Positions 41,701 through 48,912 of a stretch of 63,213 nucleotides of DNA are shown here, one piece after another; positions within the stretch are counted from its first letter, which is position 1; each line of letters starts with the position of its first letter. Made by a program: the position numbers and the translations under genes. The stretch spans positions 1-63,213 of the IMG/VR virus record IMGVR_UViG_3300022837_000012. The stretch is one strand, 5' to 3'. The notes beneath the pieces are model-generated. The model did not search any database, was not told the origin of the DNA, and worked only from the letters and a program-made list of their open reading frames with translations. Source of the stretch: a virus.

Positions 41701-43206
41701 ATGTTGGAGTTTGTGGTCTCTCGTTTTCAAGACGGCATGAGTGCCACCAACATTCTACGAGACATTAATGTCTCTAATTCTGGGTTTATGTCTGAATTTA
41801 ACAACATAAACAAAGGGAACAAGCAATTGAAGAAAATGTCATCTTTCACCCACAATAACTTAGTGAAGATGATGAAGTCATTTGGGTATTCTAACTGGAG
41901 AGATTTCACGAAAAAAGCCGAATTATTTAATCATAAAGTGGCATCGATTGAGTGGCTAGAAACACCTCAAGACACAGGCACAATAACTGTAGATGGAAAT
42001 CATGAACTACATGACCACCATAATTTTGCACTTTCTGTCGGAGTTTTTACACAAAATAGCAATCTAGGTGACATTCAAGATATTGAATATTTAGAAAATA
42101 AACTATTCGCGGCGTTAAAGGTTCCAAAAACTTATTTGAATTATGCTGAGAATTTACCTGGGGGGCCAACACTGTCTCAAGCAGATTTAAGATTTGCTAG
42201 GACCATTAATAGAATCCAGGAGCAAGTTCTAATGGAACTTCGTCGAATTGGTAAAATTCACTTAGCGTTTCTTGGGCATGAAGACGAGATTAATGATTTT
42301 GATTTAAAACTCACAAACCCTTCTACTCAACAAGAGCTGTTGAAGCTAGAGACGATGAAATCTCGACTTGAAGTATTTACATTGTTTGTGTCACAAGATA
42401 TCTACTCACCTGCTTCTTACACTTGGGGTATGAAATACATTCTTGGATTTTCTGAAAAGGATATCAAGAAAATGCTTCGTCAGAAAAAAGTTGAAAGGAA
42501 ACTGTTTACGGAGATTGAATTTGCTCCGCAGACATACAAAAAGATTGGATTGTTCAAAGATTTGGATGATAAATTTGAAATCCCAGGAGCAGCAGAAGCA
42601 CTCCAAAACGCTGAGAACGAAGATTTAATGGGAGATGACGGCGGCGGCGGCGGCGGAGGCTTTGGCGGAGGAGGAGACTCGCTGGCTGGAGACCCATCTG
42701 GAGACCTTGATATGGGAGGTGGAGATGAAGTTGGAGGCGATGCAGGAGGAGCGCCTCCAGTAAGTGATAGCGAGCCTATATCAGAAACTAAAAGAGAACG
42801 CATTTGGGAAGGTCACAACAAGCGTGTTGATAGTGCAATTGATGACTTGCTTAAAGAGCTTGAGGAAACCGATGAAGAAGTATTTACGGAAGAAAGCGAG
42901 GAAGAAAAGAAAGACAGAGAAAAAAACGTTTTGTTTAAATCAAACGAAGAATTTATCAGTCAGACTGATAAAATGATTAGTGAGATAAAGGGAAATTTAA
43001 AAGAATCTGAGAAAAATATTGAAAATTACATTATACCAAAAGGAGTAATAAAAGAAAGAGTTCAAGGAAACCCTCTTGTCTCTACCAGTAATGATTTAGC
43101 AAGAAAAGCTAGAGATATAATGGATGAGATTGACCAAATAATATCTGAAACTGGGCAAAATTCTGATATGGAAATAATTGAAGAAGACTATGACGAGGAA
43201 GAGTAA
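38743..43206 (+). CDS. 20: Portal protein (T4 gp20-like) with two inteins
   Basis: Dodecameric head vertex and packaging channel. Exteins total 705 residues: residues 1-222 (YDTDRVNSYHDYRAMDQSPE; LSLWIRDLIKYGDYFVHLHV), a middle block (SILDPARKLWKQLQLAEDSM; YRITRAPERRIFYIEVGNLE) and a C-terminal block (DIEYLENKLFAALKVPKTYL; ADLRFARTINRIQEQVLMEL). After that comes a Gly-rich linker and an acidic helical tail not found in T4. Two inteins interrupt it after PYGR and after TLPGA. Both must splice before the portal can assemble. Confidence 0.93.
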   Translation: MAQESNNSIFQRVYDAVNNNKRRTPPMDAQGQPPGISTPSQGLFGSLEDFQQQYLDWQVNKISHDLYTRTIYYDTDRVNSYHDYRAMDQSPEVSAALDIIRDECLTRNERGNILEVYSSNDRIKSKLDDLFHNRMNIDYNLSLWIRDLIKYGDYFVHLHVHKDEGIYDFMTLPQEEIHREEGFDGTASSVRFRWETTQDYFESWQVAHFRLIEDTRKLPYGRCLKHDTYIETSTGYKFIKDIEKGDLVFSFNSDTQKKEVTKVLDTICSGEKEIIKIRTKNNEIETSEEHSFMVYEDGGFVYKQVDDLRLGNLLVIDSGENPSGVDIFLNKELKEERNFNGYKNNIDLIPDVVDVDFARLWGFLLGDGWVFNDSVFFARGIDESLNKKYASLLKKFSGKDTINLKNANLEGSLEFSQTVCNSKLLSYILENNGFKGNVYIKRLPSWIFEASLEIREALIEGIIDADGSVNIDEWNCKRYTIELANEILVKDLKTLLQSIGRKTGKICSRDRSSVVFWGKEYKRKKSFYFYFYDSKIKQAAKHELSNRINSGFILSPIISIENSEKAEQVYDIHVEHEHHNFYANGIVVHNSILDPARKLWKQLQLAEDSMLVYRITRAPERRIFYIEVGNLEDADVKQYMQRIQKQVKKQPIVNQNDGNMSYRYDPMNISEDYFIPVRGDKSTKIDTLPGACLALDTKINLLDGRSLELQEIIKERDEGKQLWTYSINPETGVIVPGKITWAGVTRKDAKVMKLTFDNGESVIVTPDHKFPTRFKGIQEAQNLEEGDSMWSFEKRFQKIFKNKPKAKTYEQVWDHQSKSWEYTHRMVHNYMYERNLHKEHVYQKNVENKNVIHHYDFDRYNNSPENLKLMNFHDHVMLHQSMYASYKKERKEGRNKYWDNISEKELESKRVVARINLEKATERIQELLQDEDFKADFEKKRIAGYRKARKTSSSRLKSSIAASKQWADGSLREAIQEKQEINYNDVMLEFVVSRFQDGMSATNILRDINVSNSGFMSEFNNINKGNKQLKKMSSFTHNNLVKMMKSFGYSNWRDFTKKAELFNHKVASIEWLETPQDTGTITVDGNHELHDHHNFALSVGVFTQNSNLGDIQDIEYLENKLFAALKVPKTYLNYAENLPGGPTLSQADLRFARTINRIQEQVLMELRRIGKIHLAFLGHEDEINDFDLKLTNPSTQQELLKLETMKSRLEVFTLFVSQDIYSPASYTWGMKYILGFSEKDIKKMLRQKKVERKLFTEIEFAPQTYKKIGLFKDLDDKFEIPGAAEALQNAENEDLMGDDGGGGGGGFGGGGDSLAGDPSGDLDMGGGDEVGGDAGGAPPVSDSEPISETKRERIWEGHNKRVDSAIDDLLKELEETDEEVFTEESEEEKKDREKNVLFKSNEEFISQTDKMISEIKGNLKESEKNIENYIIPKGVIKERVQGNPLVSTSNDLARKARDIMDEIDQIISETGQNSDMEIIEEDYDEEE
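39409..40512 (+). mobile_element. Portal intein 1 (LAGLIDADG)
   Basis: 368 residues. Cys1 in CLKHDTYIETSTGYKF; block B ETSEEHSFMVYE; endonuclease helices LWGFLLGDGWVF and LIEGIIDADGSV; block F/G HEHHNFYANGIVVHN followed by Ser. All splicing residues present. Confidence 0.9.
40816..42057 (+). mobile_element. Portal intein 2 (HNH)
   Basis: 414 residues. Cys1 in CLALDTKINLLDGRSL; block B VIVTPDHKFPTRF; an HNH-type nuclease centred on VIHHYDFDRYNNSPENLKLM and NFHDHVMLH; helical DNA-binding segments; end HELHDHHNFALSVGVFTQN followed by Ser. The penultimate residue is Gln instead of His. Confidence 0.88.
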
Positions 43207-43444
43207 GTTTGATGAACACTCAAATGTTAATGACACGTACAGTGTAAAGCGTAAACTAGCGAAGATTATAGAGGAACTAGAGGACCTTTATTCCACTGAT
43301 GTAACTAAATTTTACAGCTACCGAAAAACGAAATCGGCGGGAACGAGAAGTCGTTCCCGCCTTCGGCGTATACATGCTGCTTTAAAAGATTTATCTAGAG
43401 ACATTCTGAAGCAACGACAAGACTACGACTCAGATTACGAATAA
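43190..43444 (+). CDS. Small basic protein after the portal, 84 aa
   Basis: ATG 43190 (MTRKSKFDEHSNVND) overlaps the portal stop by 17 bases; the frame is open from a TTG at 43178. Helical and strongly basic in the middle (YRKTKSAGTRSRSRLRRIHA). In T4 small prohead core genes follow the portal, so a core or DNA-contacting role is possible. No family assigned. Confidence 0.6.
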   Translation: MTRKSKFDEHSNVNDTYSVKRKLAKIIEELEDLYSTDVTKFYSYRKTKSAGTRSRSRLRRIHAALKDLSRDILKQRQDYDSDYE

Positions 43445-43560
43445 CTTGTCAATCAACGTCGGTATGATTATGTTGATGAATGACAACACGAGCTCCAAAC
43501 TGGGATTACAACGGCTATCCAACAATAAATTTAAGTAGTCTCACGACAGGCTAAACAGCT

Positions 43561-43619
43561 GTTAATTAGTATAATTAACCCTTCAATCCTCATAGATTCA
43601 ATGAATTAGTTTTAAACTA
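43561..43619. promoter_or_regulatory. Inverted repeats upstream of the polymerase promoter
   Basis: GTTAATTA-GTA-TAATTAAC (43561-43579) and TAGTTT-T-AAACTA (43607-43619). The second ends two bases before the -33 box, a classic operator position. The rest of 43445-43680 contains no convincing gene. Confidence 0.4.
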
Positions 43620-43621
43620 AA

Positions 43622-43654
43622 GTTGGATTATAACTTAAAATTGAATTATATTTG
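43622..43654 (+). promoter_or_regulatory. Bacteroidota-type promoter for the DNA polymerase
   Basis: GTTG at 43622-43625 and TATATTTG at 43647-43654, 21 bases apart, matching the host TTTG / TAnnTTTG layout. The polymerase ATG is 26 bases downstream of the -7 box. Suggests early transcription by unmodified host RNA polymerase. Confidence 0.6.
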
Positions 43655-43680
43655 CTTCGGCAACACACTAATTCAACAAC

Positions 43681-45870
43681 ATGTATATAGTCTTCGATAC
43701 AGAGACTACTGGCAGGCCAAAACGGTTTAACGCACCTTGGACAGATGCAGATAACTGGCCTCGACTAGTACAGTTAGCCTGGGTTGAATATGCACAAGAC
43801 GGCAGCGAAATATCCAGGCACGACCTTATAATTAAACCTGAAGGATACAACATTCCTCACGAAGTCGTTCAAATACACGGCATATCAAACGAAAAGGCGC
43901 ACGCAGAAGGAATTTCTATGCTTGATGCCTTAAATCAGTTTAAAATTGCTCTAGAGCGTAACTATTACCTCATAGCACATAATATCAATTTTGACCTTGG
44001 AATTATGGGGTGTGAATTTCATCGAGCATCGATGAGTCACAATCTAGCTTCAATATTTCCCGTTGACACGATGAAGCTTACAATTGACTTTTGTAAATTA
44101 AGGGGTCGTCGGGGTTATAAATTTCCAAAACTTATTGAGCTCCATAATAAGCTTTTTGGGAAAGACTTTTTAGGTGCTCACAACGCATTTTTCGATGTGC
44201 AAGCAACCGCTAAATGTTTTTTTGAACTTCAACGGCTTGGCATTTTCGGATTTAAAGAACTTCCTTCCGATTCCTCTAATGGGTTTTCTTCTGAGAGTGT
44301 TGCCCACGTATCGGTATCCCCAGAAGAGGAAGCTAAGCCGTTAGTTCATTTCTCTTGTCACACTCACTATAGCTTGCTTCGTGGCTCAGGTAGTATTGAT
44401 AATTATCTTAAGCGTGCTAAAGAACTAGGGCACACATCTCTCGCTGTTATTGATGTCGAAACCATGTCAGGCAGTCTAGAGTTGTCACAGAAAGCTGAAA
44501 AATACGGAATCAAGCCAATATTTGGAATTGAAATCTATCTCAACGATACTGTTGGCTCCGAAGAGTCAGAAAAAGGTGGATACCCAATAAAAATCATTGT
44601 TAAAAACCAAGTGGGTTTTGTAAACCTTAATAAGCTGATATTTAAATCTCATTCAGAAGGTTTTGATGGGATGTATTCTCGTATTCACACTGATTGGTTA
44701 ATTGAGAACAAAGAAGGTTTGATTGTTACCACTGGAAACTACCAAGGATATCTCGCAAGTTTGTTTTTTAAAGGACAAAAGACGGCAGCTTCTAAATATT
44801 GGGAACGATTACAAAAAGCATTTGGCCCAGATTATATCGCAGAAATTAAGTTTTCAGAGATTGGTGAGCAAAAGCGATTTAACAACTTTGTTTTAAAAAT
44901 GGCATCCGCCACGAAGGCAATGGTGATTTTAGATAATGATGTTCATTATGTTAAGCAAAAAGAAGCGTCTTTGCAAGACACTGTTTCCGCTATAAAACAA
45001 CAAATAGGGATGGATAAGTGTCGTTTAGAGGAACGAAGAAATCTGTATTATTTGTCGAGAAAAGACTACTATGTTCTGAATTCAAAATTTGGATACAATT
45101 ACCCGCACAACATTCTACAGATATTCATGGATAACACTTTGAAGCTGGCTGAGCGTTGCAATTTTGAATTTGAAGTAGGGGTTGAAAAATACCCTCGTTA
45201 CGAACCAACGAAAGACATTATAGATTGGGCAGGAGCAGAGGACACGGAAACCATTATCACAAAGATGGCTTTTGCGAAACTCAAGCAAAAGCTCGGACGT
45301 AAGTTTACCAAAGGAAAATTACAACAAACACAAGAGGTTGTAGATGAGTACACAAATAGACTCCATTACGAGTTAAAAGTAATTAAGGACAAGAAGATGC
45401 TTGACTACTTCCTTGTAAACTGGGAAATTATTCGAGATTATAAGAAAAGAGGTTTTGAAATTGGAAGTGGAAGAGGCTCTGCAGCTGGTTCTTTATTAGC
45501 ATGGTGTCTTGACATCACTAAGATTGACCCTATTCAATTCGGGCTGTATTTTGAGCGTTTTTTGAATCCAGCACGTAATTGCGTTACTGAAGATGGGCTG
45601 GTGTTGATGAAAGATGGCTCACTGAAACCTATCGGAGATATTGTTCCTGGGGACCCAGTTGAAACAGAATCAGGCAACGGCGTTTTGGTTCAAGTGCATA
45701 AGCGAGATATCACACCAGCTGATGAGGTGTTTGAGATTGAAACTGAAGATTCCATCATTGTAAAATTGACGGGGAATCACATTGTACCTGTGATGCGCAA
45801 AGGAGAGCGTGTTGATATTCGCGTGGATGAGTTATTAGAGACAGATAAAATGTTAATACGAAAATTATGA
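43681..45870 (+). CDS. dnaE: DNA polymerase III alpha, fragment 1 (exonuclease, PHP, palm start) plus split-intein N-half
   Basis: 729 residues. Residues 1-185 are a DnaQ-type 3'-5' exonuclease: FDTETTG (ExoI), LIAHNINFDLGIM (ExoII), GAHNAFFDVQATAKC (ExoIII). Residues about 220-430 are a PHP domain (HFSCHTHYSLLRGSG), but the usual TDH is IDV, so its metal site looks incomplete. The polymerase core begins with GSGRGSAAGSLLAWCLDITK and FERFLNPARN, where the extein stops at residue 633. The last 96 residues are the N-terminal half of an intein, ending in a real stop. Replication of phage DNA would need joining to fragments 2 and 3. Confidence 0.9.
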   Translation: MYIVFDTETTGRPKRFNAPWTDADNWPRLVQLAWVEYAQDGSEISRHDLIIKPEGYNIPHEVVQIHGISNEKAHAEGISMLDALNQFKIALERNYYLIAHNINFDLGIMGCEFHRASMSHNLASIFPVDTMKLTIDFCKLRGRRGYKFPKLIELHNKLFGKDFLGAHNAFFDVQATAKCFFELQRLGIFGFKELPSDSSNGFSSESVAHVSVSPEEEAKPLVHFSCHTHYSLLRGSGSIDNYLKRAKELGHTSLAVIDVETMSGSLELSQKAEKYGIKPIFGIEIYLNDTVGSEESEKGGYPIKIIVKNQVGFVNLNKLIFKSHSEGFDGMYSRIHTDWLIENKEGLIVTTGNYQGYLASLFFKGQKTAASKYWERLQKAFGPDYIAEIKFSEIGEQKRFNNFVLKMASATKAMVILDNDVHYVKQKEASLQDTVSAIKQQIGMDKCRLEERRNLYYLSRKDYYVLNSKFGYNYPHNILQIFMDNTLKLAERCNFEFEVGVEKYPRYEPTKDIIDWAGAEDTETIITKMAFAKLKQKLGRKFTKGKLQQTQEVVDEYTNRLHYELKVIKDKKMLDYFLVNWEIIRDYKKRGFEIGSGRGSAAGSLLAWCLDITKIDPIQFGLYFERFLNPARNCVTEDGLVLMKDGSLKPIGDIVPGDPVETESGNGVLVQVHKRDITPADEVFEIETEDSIIVKLTGNHIVPVMRKGERVDIRVDELLETDKMLIRKL
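45580..45867 (+). mobile_element. Split intein A, N-terminal half
   Basis: 96 residues starting CVTEDGLVLMKDGSLKPIGD with Cys1, block A and block B (VKLTGNHIVPVMR, Thr and His present). It ends LETDKMLIRKL and then TGA, with no endonuclease domain. Its partner is at 47257. Confidence 0.88.
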
Positions 45871-46199
45871 TAGTACAAGGAAGTAGAGATATTAATTTTA
45901 AAGGTATGTGTCAAGAAGGTTCTAAACTTATAATTCCAGCTTGGCAAAAACCAACAGAATGGGATAAGCAGGTGAGAATATTCTTAGACCACATTATAAT
46001 GTCAATGTCTTCCAATAAAGGCTCTCATGATATTGGAAGAATTAACGCGAGAGATACCCACAAAATACCCTCTAATGAGAAGGGGTGGTTTGACAATATT
46101 GATGAAAGAGGAAATGAGATTGCAGAAGCGCTTTGGGGGCTGTATGAACTGGAGTTTAAAAATCCGAGCCTATCTATAGATAAAGACTTTCTAAAATGA
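45867..46199 (+). CDS. Unknown cargo protein inside the split-intein gap, 110 aa
   Basis: Starts with an ATGA overlap on the intein N-half stop and ends with an ATGA overlap on the endonuclease start. Sequence MIVQGSRDINFKGMCQEGSK, FLDHIIMSMSSNKGSHDIGR, NEIAEALWGLYELEF; no nuclease or intein motif seen. It may assist the endonuclease (DNA binding) or be an independent passenger. Confidence 0.6.
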   Translation: MIVQGSRDINFKGMCQEGSKLIIPAWQKPTEWDKQVRIFLDHIIMSMSSNKGSHDIGRINARDTHKIPSNEKGWFDNIDERGNEIAEALWGLYELEFKNPSLSIDKDFLK

Positions 46200-47260
46200 T
46201 AGATTTATTATTAAGCATAGAAGATATTACAAAAGCGGAACTCGACCAAAGACTTCGTGAGACTTCTCTTATTCATGCTGTTCCAACAAAAAAAGAAATC
46301 AAAGAGTGGCCATATAAGTGTGGTTTAGCTGTTTCTCCTTCTTGCATTATTGGAGCTATGTTAATTAGAGATAATAAAAAAACTGGTGTCATCACTGGTT
46401 TTCATTACATCATTGACCGTGGTAAGACGCAGATGAGATTGGAGGTGGATACTAAAAACTACCCTTTAACTGGGAGTCAAGTTGAATATTTTACAAAAAT
46501 TTATAACAAAAAAATACGTCACAAACTCCATCCTTCTAGAGGGGGAAAGTTTTTTTGGGAGCATGGGTTTTATATGAAGCACGGTGATTACAAAAAAATA
46601 TACTATCGAACAAAAGGTTATAGAGAAAAATATCAAAAAGGATTAAATGAAACTTATGGAACAACAGGGTTAACTTCTCCAGTACAAATACAAGAAGTTA
46701 GAGATAAGATATCTAAATCCATTCAAGACAAATACGGGGTGCCTTGGTTTTTAAACAGAGGAAGTCATTATAGTGCTGTGACTGAAACAATGATGGAAAA
46801 ATATGGAGTTGAGAATATATTCCACAGTGATAATGTGCAACATGAAATCCAAGTCAACTTTGGAAGTGGGAGTTCTAAAAAAGAGCAAAAACTCGTTGAA
46901 TACCTTGTTTCTGATTTAAAGCTTATTGATTCGAGTTTTTATGATGAAAGTGAAAATCAACAAATTATAGTTGCTGATGTTGAAAACAAAAAAGCATATC
47001 ATGTAGATTTTTATAATCCTAAAAACCGTATTATAGTAGAATTTTATGGAGACTATTGGCACTGTAATCCATTAAAGTTTAAAGCAGATTACTTTCATCC
47101 TCATAAAAAGAAAACAGCAGGACAACTTTGGGAGATTGACGAACAGAGAATTAAGCAAATTAAAAAGATAACAGGATATCGTGTTTTTATCATATGGGAA
47201 CATGATTGGGACAAAAACAGAGAAGAAGTAAAAGCTACCTTAAAAAAAGCAATTCAATGA
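46196..47260 (+). CDS. Vsr-like homing endonuclease in split intein A
   Basis: 354 residues. The N-terminal part is mixed. A middle of repeated small DNA-binding modules follows (RDKISKSIQDKYGVPWF; ETMMEKYGVENIFHSDNVQ). The C-terminal nuclease has VDFYNPKNRIIVEFYGDYWH, CNPLKF, KTAGQLWEIDEQRIKQI and FIIWEHDW, the Vsr-type PD-(D/E)XK pattern. Free-standing endonucleases of this type inside split-intein genes are a known arrangement. Its nuclease end is a close relative of the remnant at 4185-4577. Confidence 0.85.
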   Translation: MIDLLLSIEDITKAELDQRLRETSLIHAVPTKKEIKEWPYKCGLAVSPSCIIGAMLIRDNKKTGVITGFHYIIDRGKTQMRLEVDTKNYPLTGSQVEYFTKIYNKKIRHKLHPSRGGKFFWEHGFYMKHGDYKKIYYRTKGYREKYQKGLNETYGTTGLTSPVQIQEVRDKISKSIQDKYGVPWFLNRGSHYSAVTETMMEKYGVENIFHSDNVQHEIQVNFGSGSSKKEQKLVEYLVSDLKLIDSSFYDESENQQIIVADVENKKAYHVDFYNPKNRIIVEFYGDYWHCNPLKFKADYFHPHKKKTAGQLWEIDEQRIKQIKKITGYRVFIIWEHDWDKNREEVKATLKKAIQ

Positions 47261-47409
47261 AGACAGTCAGCATAAAGTCAATACGCAAGATACAGTACGA
47301 CGGGCCAGTTTATGACTTATCTTTTGAAGGGGACCCATATTTTATGGTCAAATCTACTTCTAGTAAAGCTTTAAATAAAGAGTGTAACTCACTGATAATC
47401 ATACACAAT
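47257..47409 (+). mobile_element. Split intein A, C-terminal half
   Basis: 51 residues: MKTVSIKSIRKIQYDGPVYD with block F (VYDLSFEGDPYFMVK) and a final IIIHN before extein Ser. Joining would give NPARN-SPPDLDID, the expected DnaE sequence. Confidence 0.88.
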
Positions 47410-48879
47410 AGCCCTCCCGATTTAGATATTGATTTTCAAACAGGAACAGACCATGAAACTGATGACTTCCTTTACAAAAAATATGGTAGAGAACGAGTAA
47501 TGAGTGTTGGTACTTTTTCTAAATGGAATGAAAGAGGATGTTTGAAGGACGTTGTTCGTGCACACCGTGGGCCAGAAGCAACAGGAACTGAATCGGATGT
47601 AGCTCAAATCACTAAAGAGATGCCGAAGTTCGACAAAGTCGAATACAACTTGGCTTGGTGGTTAGAAAACCATGCTCAGTCAGATGATTGCAGTCCACTC
47701 GTACAAAGATGGCTTACTGATTCATCCAACAAAGTAATTATAGAACAAACACTGGCTCTTCAGGGTCAAGTGAGAGGTTTTGGTAAACACGCCGCTGGAG
47801 TTGTTATTACTCCTGGGCCTTCTTGGGACTACCTCCCAACAAATATGATTGTCTCTAATAAATCAATTGTATCAGCATATCAAGAGGGGGACCGCTCTGG
47901 AAAAGACTTGAGTTATCTTGGGATATTGAAGCTTGACCGTTTGAAAGTGTCAACAATTAATATCATCATGGATTGTATCAAGATGGTTAAGGATGGTGAA
48001 AAGATTGATTTGTTCGATACAATAATGAATATTGATGAGCAGTTTGATGACCAAAACCTTTACAAGGAGTTAATGCTTGGTCAGAACCACGGTATATTCC
48101 AATTTGAATCGCCAGGCATGAACGCTTTGATTCGAGGACTCAACGTTGAGAACTTTGAAGAAATGGCTGCTTGTAATGCTCTTTATCGACCAGGCCCAAT
48201 GGGAATTGGAGCCCACCGTCAATACGTTGATAACAAGAGGTTCCCAGGACAGATTGAATTTCCATCTGATTTGATAAAGCCAATATTAGAAAAAACTAAC
48301 GGTGTACTGGTGTTTCAGGAGCAAATTCAATTTATCGCAAAAGAGATAGCGGGAATGGATTTAGGAGAGGGTGATAACTTGCGTCGTGCACTTGATAAAG
48401 CTGCGAAGCTTATAAAAAAAACAAACCAAGGAGAAGAACTCACTCAGGACGAAAAGGAAAGTAAGAACTATAAAGCTTACGAAGAGTATTGGAGTAAGTT
48501 TGTATCTGGAGCAGAGGAAAATGGTGTTCCGAAAGAAGAGGTTGATAAAATCCTTTTATACCTTTCTGATTATCTAGGGTATTCGTTTAACAAATGTTTA
48601 TCTGAAAACTGTGAAGTCACAGAAAAGGAAAAGGGAAAAATATCTCTTTTAAAAACTAGGCCAGGAGATATGATTTTAGGTTATAATCCAGACACGAAAA
48701 AAAATGAATGGGTTCCAGTGAAAGCTCGTCATAACAACGGTAAAAAGAAAGTTTATCGAATTAAGACAAGTAGTGGGAAAATTTTAGAATGCACTTTGGA
48801 CCATAAAATAATGACTGAACAAGGTATGTTACCTCTGAAAGATATTATTGAACAAAAGCTTTCTGTAAAAATAAACTAG
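47257..48879 (+). CDS. dnaE: DNA polymerase III alpha, fragment 2 (palm and fingers) flanked by two split-intein halves
   Basis: 540 residues from ATG 47257, which overlaps the endonuclease stop. Residues 1-51 are the C-half of intein A, ending HN before Ser. The extein (395 residues) begins SPPDLDIDFQTG, carrying the two catalytic aspartates, and continues with GKHAAGVVITPG, GILKLDRLKVSTINII (third catalytic Asp), FQFESPGMNALIRGL and ALYRPGPMGIGAH, to GYSFNK. Residues 447-540 are the N-half of intein B. It is thus an intein-extein-intein sandwich that needs two trans-splicing events. Confidence 0.9.
   Translation: MKTVSIKSIRKIQYDGPVYDLSFEGDPYFMVKSTSSKALNKECNSLIIIHNSPPDLDIDFQTGTDHETDDFLYKKYGRERVMSVGTFSKWNERGCLKDVVRAHRGPEATGTESDVAQITKEMPKFDKVEYNLAWWLENHAQSDDCSPLVQRWLTDSSNKVIIEQTLALQGQVRGFGKHAAGVVITPGPSWDYLPTNMIVSNKSIVSAYQEGDRSGKDLSYLGILKLDRLKVSTINIIMDCIKMVKDGEKIDLFDTIMNIDEQFDDQNLYKELMLGQNHGIFQFESPGMNALIRGLNVENFEEMAACNALYRPGPMGIGAHRQYVDNKRFPGQIEFPSDLIKPILEKTNGVLVFQEQIQFIAKEIAGMDLGEGDNLRRALDKAAKLIKKTNQGEELTQDEKESKNYKAYEEYWSKFVSGAEENGVPKEEVDKILLYLSDYLGYSFNKCLSENCEVTEKEKGKISLLKTRPGDMILGYNPDTKKNEWVPVKARHNNGKKKVYRIKTSSGKILECTLDHKIMTEQGMLPLKDIIEQKLSVKIN
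48595..48876 (+). mobile_element. Split intein B, N-terminal half
   Basis: 94 residues from CLSENCEVTEKEKGKISLLK, with LECTLDHKIMTEQG as block B, ending before TAG at 48877. Partner at 49884. Confidence 0.88.
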
Positions 48880-48912
48880 TTTTAACAAATCTCAGTCTAT
48901 ATACTATATATT

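Noticed and set aside
43463-43537. A 24-codon ORF upstream of the polymerase promoter (MIMLMNDNTSS start)
   Set aside because: No promoter, coupling or composition signal supports it; it probably arises by chance in AT-rich sequence.
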